NCBI GenBank assembly: GCA_900769075.1
Contig: CAAGFE010000108.1
Span: forward strand, 1-22,012
From: Clostridia bacterium
Lineage (GTDB): Bacteria; Bacillota; Clostridia; Christensenellales; Aristaeellaceae
Reading direction: 5' to 3'
Length of the DNA stretch: 22,012 bases
The position numbers and the translations under genes are program-made. The notes under the pieces were generated by a model, which was not told the origin of the DNA, ran no database searches, and worked only from the letters and a program-made list of their open reading frames with translations. Positions 7,239-15,787 of the stretch are shown here, in pieces (position 1 is the stretch's first letter; every line of letters starts with the position of its first letter).

Positions 7239-8155
7239 TCGGCTTGTCCCTTCTGTGCGTCGATCAGGTAATGGTACTTGAGATATCCTTCCAGGTTCCC
7301 GTATTCGCTCACGGTGATTTCGGAAAGCTTCAGCCGCTCCATGACGGCAAGGAGGATGCAGATGCCATGGACGATGATATCCGCCCGGTTGGGCTGGAGG
7401 CCGGGGAGCAGCCTGCGCGCTTCGATGGGCAAATCGGCCAGGTCGCGGGCGATGCGCAGGATGGCATCCTTCGTCAGCACGGTGCCGTGCATGTAGGTGC
7501 GATCCGTCCAGCGGATGCCCTTCATCATCGCCGCGAGGGTGGTGAAGGTGCCGCCGGTGCCGCGCCAGGTGTGGGGGAAGGTGAGCGTGGGGTGGAGGCG
7601 CAGCGCGTCCTCCAGGATGCCGGCAGCGTATTGATGCACGGCGGGCAGATCGCCATGGTCGCGGATGGGGATGAGCCCTGCCAGGCGTACCGCGCCCATC
7701 TGGCAGGAGAAACCGCAGCGAACCTTCATGCCCTGGCCCACGATGATCTCCGTGGAGCCGCCGCCGATGTCGATCACGCCGGAATCTCCGCCGTCCGTGG
7801 CGCCCAGGAAGGACAGGGCTGCCTCCCTTTCGCCGGAGCAGACGTCCAGCGTCAGGCCGGTTTCTTCCAGCAGGAGGGCGGCGAAATCAGCCTGGTTGGC
7901 GGCGTCCCGGGCGGCGCTGGTGGCAAAGAGGTGGAGGGCTTCGCAGCCTTCGGCCCGGGCGGAATCCGCCATGCGCTTCACCGCCGCGCAGGAGGCCCGC
8001 ATGGCCTCCCGGGAGAGCCGGCGCTGTTCATCCAGCCCCGCAAAGAGCCGCGTTCCTTCCCGATCCCGGCGGATTCGCCGCAGCTCAGCCCCATCCACCG
8101 CCGCAACAAGCATCCTCACAGAGTTGGAACCAATGCCGATGACCGCAGCCTTCAT
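7235..8155 (-). CDS. Ppx/GppA-type exopolyphosphatase family protein
   Basis: Members of this ASKHA-fold family hydrolyse polyphosphate or pppGpp. The 306-residue protein carries the phosphate-1 loop as VIGIGSNSVRM, the segment FATSAARDAAN, the phosphate-2 motif GVIDIGGGSTEI, and GTGGTFTTLAA. The length fits the short two-domain Gram-positive form. The start at 8155 has GGAGG eight bases upstream; in-frame ATG codons further up (8179 and 8224) run into the preceding terminator and are rejected. The family normally has Asp in DxGSNS; here codon 7 is GGC (Gly). The gene sits between the divIC terminator and the isomerase-like gene, with which it overlaps by four bases. A promoter must lie in the 50 bases after the terminator, but only weak boxes are seen. 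Confidence 0.9.
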   Translation of the reverse strand: MKAAVIGIGSNSVRMLVAAVDGAELRRIRRDREGTRLFAGLDEQRRLSREAMRASCAAVKRMADSARAEGCEALHLFATSAARDAANQADFAALLLEETGLTLDVCSGEREAALSFLGATDGGDSGVIDIGGGSTEIIVGQGMKVRCGFSCQMGAVRLAGLIPIRDHGDLPAVHQYAAGILEDALRLHPTLTFPHTWRGTGGTFTTLAAMMKGIRWTDRTYMHGTVLTKDAILRIARDLADLPIEARRLLPGLQPNRADIIVHGICILLAVMERLKLSEITVSEYGNLEGYLKYHYLIDAQKGQAE

Positions 8156-8202
8156 ACGCGCCGCCTCCGTTTTGTCCATCGTAAACGTGGGGAAAACCGT
8201 AC

Positions 8203-8232
8203 AAAAAAGGGTCTTTGCACACACAAAGACCC
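8203..8232 (-). terminator. Rho-independent terminator after the divIC-like gene
   Basis: On the minus strand GGGTCTTTG and CAAAGACCC form a 9-base stem with a 6-base loop followed by six T. It begins four bases after the divIC-like stop codon and separates that gene from the Ppx/GppA gene. Confidence 0.88.
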
Positions 8233-8235
8233 GCG

Positions 8236-8589
8236 TTACTCACGCATTTCCTCCAGGATGATCTGGTATTCTTCCTCGGTGTAGCCCTTGAGGGCATCCG
8301 GGTCAGAGAAGGCAAAGATGATTTCGCCCTCGCGGATGTAGCCCAGCTCGCGGGCCTCGTTTTCCACATAGCCGTCCGAGCCGATGCGCTCCAGTTCGTT
8401 CTTCAGGTCGGCATAATCCAGGTCAAGATCGCTCATGGTGATCTGGAGGGCGTCATTCCGGGCCTGGAGGTTCTTGATGTCCGCATTGATCCAATGCAGG
8501 GCCGCGCCAAAAAGAATCACCATCAGCGCGGCCACAAGGCCCATGAAGGGCCAGCTGAAGAAACGGCGATCCCGATCCACGCGCGCCAT
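8236..8589 (-). CDS. divIC: Septum formation initiator family protein (DivIC/FtsB-like)
   Basis: DivIC/FtsB proteins are small bitopic membrane proteins of the division complex that act with FtsL and DivIB/FtsQ. This 117-residue protein has a short basic cytoplasmic N-terminus, one membrane segment at about residues 13-32, a likely coiled coil at about 34-70 (NADIKNLQARNDALQ onward), and the family signature ENEARELGYIREGE. GGGAGGG precedes the start. The order yabP, yabQ, divIC matches Bacillus and many Clostridia, which supports the assignment over another FtsB-like paralogue. The C-terminal tail after about residue 90 is acidic. There is a 112-base gap to yabQ that could hold its own promoter; I see no clear boxes. 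Confidence 0.9.
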   Translation of the reverse strand: MARVDRDRRFFSWPFMGLVAALMVILFGAALHWINADIKNLQARNDALQITMSDLDLDYADLKNELERIGSDGYVENEARELGYIREGEIIFAFSDPDALKGYTEEEYQIILEEMRE

Positions 8590-8701
8590 GGCAATCCCTC
8601 CCCCCGAGATAGTAATCTTATCTATTCTTCACGGGAGGAGAGGATTCCTGCCGGAGGGGACAGGAAAATTTCGGGCGGGACAACGGCTGGACACAGGGCC
8701 C

Positions 8702-9016
8702 CTACCCCTTTTTGCGGCGCCGCCTGGTCAGATAACTGATGGGCCCCGCCACGCCTGCGGCGTACAGCGCCCCGCCGATGCACAGCCCCAGCAGCCCGTA
8801 GAGCCGCAGCCCTTCGCCGCTGCCCATCAGAATCCACCCCAGCGCCAGCGCCAATCCTGCCGCACACAGCATATCCGCCGCCATGCCCAGCAGGGGCTTC
8901 ACCCGGTACATCAGCCCGGACAGCTGAATCAGCCCGCCCATGGCGGCCCCGCACAGCAGCATCAGCAGGAAGGTGCGCCCCTGATGGGCCTGGGCGAAGA
9001 GCACCTCCAGCGTCAT
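8702..9016 (-). CDS. yabQ: Spore cortex biosynthesis protein YabQ
   Basis: This is a 104-residue protein made up mainly of hydrophobic helices: about residues 15-35, 43-63 and 70-92, then a basic tail RRRRKKG. The size and topology match YabQ, an integral membrane protein required for spore cortex formation in Bacillus subtilis. The neighbours decide the call: its ATG overlaps the yabP stop by four bases and a divIC-type gene follows. Sequence conservation in this family is low, so the assignment rests on topology and synteny. Transcription is presumably under a mother-cell sporulation sigma factor as in Bacillus, but no such promoter could be recognised. Confidence 0.82.
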   Translation of the reverse strand: MTLEVLFAQAHQGRTFLLMLLCGAAMGGLIQLSGLMYRVKPLLGMAADMLCAAGLALALGWILMGSGEGLRLYGLLGLCIGGALYAAGVAGPISYLTRRRRKKG

Positions 9017-9288
9017 CCGAGGGCCCGGCGGAGGAAGCCGCTCCGGCGCTTCACCGCGCCGCCGTCATAGACCACGCCGTCAATGGCGCCGTCCACCATC
9101 AGTCGCCCCTCCTCCAGCTGGAGGCTGGCCACATGCAGCCCGGAGCCGGTGACGATCAGCCGTCCCCCGTGGGTGTGGAGGACCACCTCGTTCTCGTCAA
9201 AGCGTTCCACGTCGGTCACCCCGGTGAGGACGGCCTTCTCCCGGCGGTCGAGGGTCAGGCCGTAGGGTTTTTCAGGCGTTGGATTCAT
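9013..9288 (-). CDS. yabP: Sporulation protein YabP
   Basis: The 91-residue soluble protein matches the YabP/YqfC family: LDRREKAVLTGVTDVERFDE followed by short beta-strand-like repeats (VVLHTHGGRLIVTGSGLHV, then LEEGRLMVDGAIDGVVYDGG). YabP is a spore protein of uncertain biochemical role, linked in Bacillus to YabQ. The start at 9288 has AAGGAGG seven bases before it; the longer frame up to 9372 lies inside the upstream gene's 3' end and is rejected. Its stop overlaps the yabQ start. Only 34 bases separate it from the acetyltransferase gene, so read-through from that gene is likely. Confidence 0.9.
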   Translation of the reverse strand: MNPTPEKPYGLTLDRREKAVLTGVTDVERFDENEVVLHTHGGRLIVTGSGLHVASLQLEEGRLMVDGAIDGVVYDGGAVKRRSGFLRRALG

Positions 9289-9322
9289 GGCGATCCCTCC
9301 TTTGGGGGAAGTGTATGCGTCC

Positions 9323-9886
9323 TCAGGACAGCATATGCCGATGCCCCCAGTAGCCGCCGTATTCGATGCCATTGTGGCCCACCAGGGGCTTGCTGCTGCG
9401 GATGAAGCCGTGAAAGACCAGGGCGACGCTGCGCTGGAGCATCATGGGCAGGGCCTTGGTGAGGATGCGCTCACAGCGGAAATGCTCGTGCATCGGCACA
9501 AGGATGACCTCCAGCAGCTCGTCGAACACATCGGTGAATTCATACATCCGGGACACGTCGATCCGCAGCACGCCCTCGCCCTTGCCGTCCGCGCCGTCCC
9601 CGATGCGGCACATTTCCACCGTGCCCACGGGGCCCTTGGGGGTCAGGATTGTCCAGCGGACAAACTGGCGATGCGCATACGACCGCATCCACATATCGAT
9701 GCATTCCTGCATCTCCCGGAGGGTGGCGTAGCGGAAGTCGCTGGTGCAGTTGTCGGCGTTGAAGTAGTGCTGGGCCTGGGTGTCGCTGTACACCCGGAGC
9801 AGACCGGGCGCGTCCTCCTTCCGGACAAGCCGGAGCGTGAACCGGGGGGTGATGAAAACCGGACAGGAATCAAAGGGGCTGATCAT
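9323..9886 (-). CDS. GNAT-family N-acetyltransferase (RimJ/RimL-like)
   Basis: The 187-residue protein looks like an acetyl-CoA-dependent GNAT transferase. It has an N-terminal TPRFTLRLVRKEDAPGLLRV (the RLVR/D opening typical of RimJ/RimL-type members), a central GPVGTVEMCRIG strand, and a C-terminal helix-strand pair including LQRSVALVFHGFIR and a final GGYWGHRHML. The pyrophosphate-binding R/Q-x-x-G-x-G/A loop is not clear, so divergence in the acetyl-CoA site is possible. The start at 9886 is chosen because AAGGAGGG lies just before it; a nominal ATG at 9904 would place that ribosome site inside the gene. It is the first gene of the yabP-yabQ-divIC transcript and has an operator-bearing promoter. 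The substrate is unknown. Confidence 0.82.
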   Translation of the reverse strand: MISPFDSCPVFITPRFTLRLVRKEDAPGLLRVYSDTQAQHYFNADNCTSDFRYATLREMQECIDMWMRSYAHRQFVRWTILTPKGPVGTVEMCRIGDGADGKGEGVLRIDVSRMYEFTDVFDELLEVILVPMHEHFRCERILTKALPMMLQRSVALVFHGFIRSSKPLVGHNGIEYGGYWGHRHMLS

Positions 9887-9908
9887 GAAGCTCCCTCCTT
9901 GCAAAGAA

Positions 9909-9951
9909 GAATATATGTTCTAATTCTACACGAACATACATTCTCCTGCAA
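9909..9951 (-). promoter_or_regulatory. Promoter of the GNAT-yabP-yabQ cluster with two LexA-like palindromes
   Basis: On the minus strand TTGCAG (9951-9946) and TAGAAT (9928-9923) are 17 bases apart. Two related 12-base imperfect palindromes flank the -10 box: one at 9932-9943 inside the spacer (minus strand GAATGTATGTTC) and one at 9909-9920 across the expected start point (+ strand GAATATATGTTC). Each differs by one base from GAAC-N4-GTTC, the core of Gram-positive LexA boxes. The position suits a repressor; the identity of the protein is inference. Confidence 0.6.
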
Positions 9952-10040
9952 GCAAAATCATCCTTTGCAAAAAATATGGGACGGCTTCCGGCATCCCGCT
10001 GGAGACGCTGATCCAGGATCCGGTGAACCTCTGCTTCCCC

Positions 10041-10069
10041 GTGACAAACTGCGGCGGATGTGTTATAAT
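10041..10069 (+). promoter_or_regulatory. SigA-type promoter for ispG (and probably polC)
   Basis: GTGACA (10041-10046) and a consensus TATAAT (10064-10069) are separated by 17 bases, about 38 bases before the ispG ATG. Confidence 0.8.
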
Positions 10070-10106
10070 GAAAAGTGCCGATATTCACTCACAGGGAGGT
10101 AGGGAT

Positions 10107-11171
10107 ATGTACAAAACCCGCGAAGTACGCCTGGGCAAGCTGACCCTGGGCGGTGAACATCCGGTCTGGGTTCAGTCCATGACCAACACCGATACCCGCG
10201 ACGCCGAGGCCACCCTCGCACAGATTCGTGCCCTGGCGGACGCGGGCTGCGATATCGTCCGCTGCTCCGTGTACGACGAGGCATGCGCCCGGGCCATCCG
10301 CACCATCGTGGACGGCTCCCCGGTGCCCATCGTGGCGGATATCCACTTCAACCACCGCCTGGCCATCGCCGCGGCGGAAAACGGCGTGCACAAGCTGCGC
10401 ATCAACCCCGGCAACATCGGCGGCGAAGCGAATGTCCGCGAGCTGGCGGCAGCCGCGAAGGCCCACCATATCCCCATCCGCATCGGCGTGAACACCGGCT
10501 CCATTGAGAAGGAGATCCTCGCCAAATACGGCGGGCCCTGCGCCGAGGGCCTGGTGGAAAGCGCCCTCAGCCATGCCCGGATGCTGGAAAAGGTCGGCTT
10601 TGAGGACATCGTGCTGAGCATGAAGGCCTCCGACGTGCGGCTGACCATCGACACCTATCAGCTCGCCGCGTCCAGGTGCGACTATCCCCTGCACGTCGGC
10701 GTGACCGAGGCCGGTCTGCCGGGACAGGGCACCATCAAGAGTGCCATCGGCATCGGCGCGCTGCTGGCCCAGGGCATCGGCAACACCATCCGCGTGAGCC
10801 TGACCGGCTCGCCCATCCCCGAGGGCAAGGCCGCGTGGGACATCCTCCGCGCGCTGAACCTCCGCACCCAGGGCGTCCAGCTTGTCAGCTGCCCCACCTG
10901 CGGACGCACCTGCATCGACGTGGCCGGCATCGCCCGGCGCGTGGAGGAGGAACTGGCCGACATCAAGGTGCCGCTGAAGGTTGCCGTGATGGGCTGTGTG
11001 GTGAACGGCCCCGGCGAAGCCCGGGAGGCCGACGTGGGCATGGCCGGCGGCAAAAAGGGCGGCGTGCTGTTCATCAAGGGACAGGAGCCGATCAAGGTGG
11101 CGGACAACCTGGCGGAGGAGCTGATCCGGGTCGCCCGGAAAATCGCGGAGGGCAAGGCCGCCCGCAGCTGA
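10107..11171 (+). CDS. ispG: 4-hydroxy-3-methylbut-2-enyl-diphosphate synthase IspG (GcpE)
   Basis: IspG is the [4Fe-4S] enzyme that reduces methylerythritol cyclodiphosphate to HMBPP in the non-mevalonate isoprenoid pathway. The 354-residue protein has the N-terminal TIM barrel (HPVWVQSMTNTDT near residue 18, VADIHFNHRLA near 77) and the C-terminal iron-sulfur domain. The cluster ligands are visible as CPTCGRTC (Cys262, Cys265) and MGCVVNGPGEA (Cys297, Glu304). The start at 10107 has GGGAGG upstream and lies after a strong promoter; the frame is open further left but across that promoter. The length is typical of the short bacterial form. polC follows after 57 bases with no terminator, the order found in many Clostridia. 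A tandem 10-base repeat CTGATCCCCG spans its stop codon. Confidence 0.97.
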   Translation: MYKTREVRLGKLTLGGEHPVWVQSMTNTDTRDAEATLAQIRALADAGCDIVRCSVYDEACARAIRTIVDGSPVPIVADIHFNHRLAIAAAENGVHKLRINPGNIGGEANVRELAAAAKAHHIPIRIGVNTGSIEKEILAKYGGPCAEGLVESALSHARMLEKVGFEDIVLSMKASDVRLTIDTYQLAASRCDYPLHVGVTEAGLPGQGTIKSAIGIGALLAQGIGNTIRVSLTGSPIPEGKAAWDILRALNLRTQGVQLVSCPTCGRTCIDVAGIARRVEEELADIKVPLKVAVMGCVVNGPGEAREADVGMAGGKKGGVLFIKGQEPIKVADNLAEELIRVARKIAEGKAARS

Positions 11172-11228
11172 TCCCCGCTGATCCCCGTGCCCTGGAGGGC
11201 AGATCAATCCACGAAAGGAGGCTCCCTC

Positions 11229-14200
11229 ATGAGCTATGAAGACCTGCTGGGCCAGATTTACGCCGAGCTGCCCCATCTGAAAAATCAGCTGAAAGCACCC
11301 AAGGTGGTCTACGTCCGGGCTCAGGACAAGGTGTACATCACCTTTGAATCCGATGTACTGGTCGAGGAAGCCACCTTTCTGAAAATGGAGCGCATGCTCC
11401 GCCGCCTGTTCCCCCAGAAGCCCCTCGCCCTGCGCGTTGTTTCCCCGGGCCTGAAGGAGGATTTCCGGCAGAACATCAGCGCCTACAAGCCCGTGCTGAT
11501 CGACTTCCTCAAGCGCAATTACCCCGCGTCCGTCAGCTGGATGAACCAGATCGACTGGCGCTGCCGGGAGGATCGCATCACGCTGACCTTCCCCGACCCG
11601 TTCAGCATGACCTACATGGCCAAGCAGAACGTGGCGGCCCGGCTGTCCCAGGCGGTGAAGGACATCTTCTCCCTGGAGATTCCGGTGGAGCTGACCGTGG
11701 CGGGCGACCAGGAAAAGCGCCTGGCGGAGCTGCGGGAGGAACGGGAGAAGGCGCAGGCCGTGGGCATCACCGCCCGGGAGCTGGCAGAACGCTACGGCGG
11801 ACCGGCGCCCGCCCCGAAGGCGGAGAAGCAGAAGAAGGACCGTCCGCCGAAGGAAAAGAAGAGCGACGCGGAACGGGCGGAGGAAGCCGCCAAGGCTGCC
11901 GCTGCCGCCGCAGCGGAGGAAGCCAAAAAGAAGGAGGAGGTTCTCCTTGCCCCGCAGATGACCAACACCCAGATCGGCAAGCCCATCATGGGCCGGGCGA
12001 TTGCGGACAGCCCCATCGAAATGAAGGAGCTGACCAGCGACGCGGGCCTGGTGGTGGTGCAGGGCGACATTTTCAAGCTGGAAACCAAGGAGCTCAAGGG
12101 CGGCGAAATGCTGCTGCTGACCTTCGCCGTGACCGACTATACCTCGTCCATCCTGTGCAAGGTGTTCTTCCGATACCGGCGCAGCCAGTTCGGGCGCAAG
12201 CGCAATGAGGACGAGCCCCTGCCCCCCATCACCGAGGAGGAGCGCAGGGCGGTGATGGACCGGGTGAACCAGGTCAAGCTGGGCATGAACGTCCGCATCC
12301 GCGGCGAGTGCATGTATGACAACTTCGCCAAGGAGCTGTCCATCAGCGTGCGCGACATGGTGCCCATGCAGCGCGTGGAGCGGGAGGACACGGCGGAGGA
12401 GAAGCGCATCGAGCTGCACATGCACACCAACATGTCCACCATGGACGCCATGACCCCCGCCGGCGACCTGATCAAGCGGGCCATCCAGTGGGGGCATCCG
12501 GCGGTGGCGATCACCGACCACGGCGTGGTGCAGGCCTTCCCGGCGGCGTTCAACGCGGTGAAAAAGCAGCCCATCAAGCTGATCCCCGGCTGCGAGGGGT
12601 ATTTGATCGACGAGAAGCAGGCGGTGGAGCATCCCGACGATCGCCCGCTGGACGACCCCATCGTCGTGCTGGACTTTGAATCCACGGGCCTCAACACCGC
12701 CACCGACCGGGTGATCGAAATCGGCGCGGTGAAAATCGTCGGCGGCACGGTGGTGGATTCCCTCTCCCTGCTGGTGAACCCGAAGGTGCCCCTGAAGGAG
12801 AAGATCGTCAATCTCACGGGCATCACCGACCGGATGCTGGCGGACAAGGAAACCGCCGACACCGCCATCCCCAAGCTGATGGACTTCATCGGGGACGCGC
12901 CCATCGCCGCCCACAACGCGGCCTTTGACGCTTCCCTGCTCAAGGCGGAGCTGAAGCGCCTGGGCCGCAGCTTCAGCGCGCCCGTCATCGACACCCTCAC
13001 CCTCGCCCGCAAGATGTTCCCGGACCTGAAGAGCTTCAAGCTTTCCAGCGTGTGCAAGCAGCTCCAGGTGAGCCTGAAAAACGCCCACCGCGCCGTGCAT
13101 GACGCCACCGCCACCGCCCTGTGCCTGACCAAGATGATCAAGCAGCTGCAGGAGGAACAGGGGCTGCATACCGTTGCAGACCTCAACACCCTCAAGGGCG
13201 GCGCCATCGGCGAAAGCTACCACGTCATCCTGCTGGTCAAGACCCAGGAGGGCCTGGTGCATCTCAACCAGCTGGTCACCATCGGCCACCTGGAATACTT
13301 CCGCCGCAGGCCCCATATGCCCAAGCAGGAGATTCAGAAGCATCGGGACGGACTGATCATCGGCAGCGCCTGCGAGGCCGGTGAGCTGTTCCAGGCCGTG
13401 CTGGCCAACGAGCCCTGGGAAAAGCTGAAGGAAATCGCCTCCTGGTACGACTACCTGGAGATTCAGCCCATCGGCAACAACTATTTCATGGTGCGGGAAG
13501 GCCGCATCCCTGACGAGGAGGGCCTGCGCGACCTCAACCGCATCATCGTGAAGCTGGGCGAGGAGCTGGGGATTCCCGTCGTGGCCACGGGGGACGTGCA
13601 CTTCCTCGATCCCCATCACGCCAAGAACCGCGCCATCATCCAGGCCGGCATGGGCTACGAGGACGCGGACAATCAGGCGCCCCTTTACTTCAAGACCACC
13701 AACGAGATGCTGGAGGAATTCGCCTACCTCGGCCCGGAAAAATGCCGCGAGGTCGTCATTGACAACCCCCGCAAAATCGCCGATCAGGTGGAGAAGCTCC
13801 AGCTCTTCCCCATCCACCCCAAGGGGGAGGACACCTTCCAGCCCCTGTGGGAGGACGCGGCGGACAACATCCAGAACATGACCTGGAGCCGCGCGAAGGA
13901 AATGTACGGCGAGGAGCTGCCGGAGATCGTCACCGCCCGGATCGAGAAGGAACTCAAGTCCATCATCGGTTACGGCTTCGCCACGCTGTACAACATTGCC
14001 CAGAAGCTGGTCAAAAAGTCCAACGACGACGGCTATCTGGTCGGCTCCCGCGGTTCGGTGGGCTCCTCCTTCGTGGCCCACATGTGCGGCATCACCGAGG
14101 TGAACGCCCTGCCGCCCCATTACCGCTGCACCCACTGCCGCAAGGGCTTCTTCGACGTGGACAAGTCCGCCTACAAGATGGGCGTTGACCTGCCCGACCG

Positions 14201-15713
14201 GGCCTGTCCCCTCTGCGGGCGGAACCTGGCCAAGGATGGATTCGACATCCCCTTCGAGGTGTTCCTGGGCTTCGAGGGCGACAAGGTGCCCGATATTGAC
14301 CTCAATTTCTCCGGCGAGTATCAGAACCGCGCCCACCATTATGTGGAGGAGCTCTTCGGCAAGGATCACGTGTTCCGCGCGGGCACGATCTCCGGCCTGG
14401 CGGAAAAGACCGCCTACGGCTATGTGTCCAAGTATTTTGAGGAGCGGGGCATTCAGGTGGGCCGGACGGAAAAGGAGCGCCTGGCTGCCGGCTGCGAGGG
14501 CGTGAAAAAGACCACCGGTCAGCATCCGGGCGGCATGGTCGTGGTGCCCAAGGAGTACGACATCTGCCAGTTCACCGCCGTGCAGCACCCCGCGGACGAC
14601 CTGGAATCCGACTTCAACACCACCCATTTTGACTTCAACTCCATGCACGACATCCTGGTCAAGCTGGACTGTCTGGGCCATGTGGATCCCACCGTGCTGC
14701 ACATGCTGGCGGAAATCACCGATACGCCCACCGAGGCCGTCCCCCTGGATGACAAGCCGGTGCGCTCCCTCTTTTCCTCCCCCGAGGCGCTGGGCGTGAC
14801 GGCGGAGGACATCGACTGCTCCACCGGCACGCTGGGCATCCCCGAATTCGGCACGAACTTCGTCCGCGGCATGCTCGATGATACCAAGCCCTCCACCATG
14901 GAGGAGCTGGTGCGCATCTCCGGCCTGAGCCACGGCACGGACGTGTGGCTGGGCAACGCCCAGGAGCTGGTGCGCTCCGGCACGGCCAAGCTGAGCGAAT
15001 GCGTCTGCTGCCGCGACGACATCATGAACTACCTCATCGACAAGGGTGTTGCGCCCAAGATGGCCTTCACCACCATGGAATCCGTCCGCAAGGGAAAGGG
15101 CCTCAAGCCCGAGATGGAACAGGCCATGCTGGACGCCAACGTCCCCGCCTGGTTCATGGATTCCTGCAGGAAGATCAAGTACATGTTCCCCAAGGGCCAC
15201 GCCGTGGCCTACGTCATGAGCAGCCTGCGCGTGGCTTGGTACAAGGTGCATCGGCCCCTGGCGTATTACGCGGCCTACTTCACATTGCGCGGCAAGGGCT
15301 TTGACGCCTGCACCATGATCGCTGACCCGGATACCATCCGCCAGAGGATCAAGGCCATCAAGGCCGATCCCAACGCCACCGCCGCCGACGGGGACGCCCT
15401 CACCTCCCTGGAGCTGGTGCTGGAAATGAACATGCGCGGCTTCCGCTTCCTGCCCTGCGATCTGTACAAGTCCCATGTGACCCGCTTCCTGATGGAGGAC
15501 GAAACATCCCTGCGGGTGCCCTTCACCAGCCTGGGCGGCCTGGGCGAAAGCGTGGCGGAAGGCATCATCCGCGAGCGGGAAAAGGCCCCCTTCCTCTCCG
15601 TCGAGGATCTGAAGGATCGCGCCAAGGTGCCGGCCTCCATCATCGAGCTGCTGAGGACGCATGGCTCCCTGGAGGGCCTGAGCGAAACCAGCCAGGTCAG
15701 CATGTTCTTCTGA
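11229..15713 (+). CDS. polC: DNA polymerase III alpha subunit, Gram-positive type PolC
   Basis: PolC is the main replicative polymerase of low-G+C Gram-positives and carries its own proofreading exonuclease. The 1494-residue chain reads: N-terminal domain, a Lys/Glu/Ala-rich linker at about 205-238, OB fold, PHP part 1 (ELHMHTNMSTMDAM at about 395), DEDDh exonuclease at about 477-645 (LDFESTG, HNAAFD, HRAVHD), PHP part 2, then the C-family catalytic core. A zinc site CTHC/CPLC lies near 966 and 993. Catalytic carboxylates lie in PDIDLNFSGEY (about 1020) and FDFNSMHDILVKLD (about 1134). It ends with QVSMFF, a likely beta-clamp-binding peptide. It is somewhat longer than the Bacillus enzyme, mainly through the charged linker. 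GAAAGGAGG precedes the start. It probably shares the ispG transcript. Confidence 0.98.
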   Translation: MSYEDLLGQIYAELPHLKNQLKAPKVVYVRAQDKVYITFESDVLVEEATFLKMERMLRRLFPQKPLALRVVSPGLKEDFRQNISAYKPVLIDFLKRNYPASVSWMNQIDWRCREDRITLTFPDPFSMTYMAKQNVAARLSQAVKDIFSLEIPVELTVAGDQEKRLAELREEREKAQAVGITARELAERYGGPAPAPKAEKQKKDRPPKEKKSDAERAEEAAKAAAAAAAEEAKKKEEVLLAPQMTNTQIGKPIMGRAIADSPIEMKELTSDAGLVVVQGDIFKLETKELKGGEMLLLTFAVTDYTSSILCKVFFRYRRSQFGRKRNEDEPLPPITEEERRAVMDRVNQVKLGMNVRIRGECMYDNFAKELSISVRDMVPMQRVEREDTAEEKRIELHMHTNMSTMDAMTPAGDLIKRAIQWGHPAVAITDHGVVQAFPAAFNAVKKQPIKLIPGCEGYLIDEKQAVEHPDDRPLDDPIVVLDFESTGLNTATDRVIEIGAVKIVGGTVVDSLSLLVNPKVPLKEKIVNLTGITDRMLADKETADTAIPKLMDFIGDAPIAAHNAAFDASLLKAELKRLGRSFSAPVIDTLTLARKMFPDLKSFKLSSVCKQLQVSLKNAHRAVHDATATALCLTKMIKQLQEEQGLHTVADLNTLKGGAIGESYHVILLVKTQEGLVHLNQLVTIGHLEYFRRRPHMPKQEIQKHRDGLIIGSACEAGELFQAVLANEPWEKLKEIASWYDYLEIQPIGNNYFMVREGRIPDEEGLRDLNRIIVKLGEELGIPVVATGDVHFLDPHHAKNRAIIQAGMGYEDADNQAPLYFKTTNEMLEEFAYLGPEKCREVVIDNPRKIADQVEKLQLFPIHPKGEDTFQPLWEDAADNIQNMTWSRAKEMYGEELPEIVTARIEKELKSIIGYGFATLYNIAQKLVKKSNDDGYLVGSRGSVGSSFVAHMCGITEVNALPPHYRCTHCRKGFFDVDKSAYKMGVDLPDRACPLCGRNLAKDGFDIPFEVFLGFEGDKVPDIDLNFSGEYQNRAHHYVEELFGKDHVFRAGTISGLAEKTAYGYVSKYFEERGIQVGRTEKERLAAGCEGVKKTTGQHPGGMVVVPKEYDICQFTAVQHPADDLESDFNTTHFDFNSMHDILVKLDCLGHVDPTVLHMLAEITDTPTEAVPLDDKPVRSLFSSPEALGVTAEDIDCSTGTLGIPEFGTNFVRGMLDDTKPSTMEELVRISGLSHGTDVWLGNAQELVRSGTAKLSECVCCRDDIMNYLIDKGVAPKMAFTTMESVRKGKGLKPEMEQAMLDANVPAWFMDSCRKIKYMFPKGHAVAYVMSSLRVAWYKVHRPLAYYAAYFTLRGKGFDACTMIADPDTIRQRIKAIKADPNATAADGDALTSLELVLEMNMRGFRFLPCDLYKSHVTRFLMEDETSLRVPFTSLGGLGESVAEGIIREREKAPFLSVEDLKDRAKVPASIIELLRTHGSLEGLSETSQVSMFF

Positions 15714-15787
15714 TCCGCCCCCAGGCAGGAGCTTTCCCCCTTCGTGTCGAATCTACGAATGATATTGTTGTATAAAGGAGCTTTTCC

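Noticed and set aside
9957..10106. Open frame continuing upstream of ispG, with a stretch TASGIPLETLIQDP that reads somewhat like an HTH domain end
   Set aside because: It runs through the ispG promoter and has no ribosome site. The likeness is too short to support a gene or pseudogene.
10089..15662. Very long antisense open frame of about 1857 codons opposite ispG and polC
   Set aside because: It is a product of strong G/C third-position bias in the sense genes. It is His/Ala/Gly-rich, has no domain motifs, and crosses two well-supported genes and a promoter.
15766..15776. TATAAA before the hypothetical gene as a -10 box
   Set aside because: It overlaps the ribosome binding site and would start transcription at or after the start codon; no acceptable -35 box is found.
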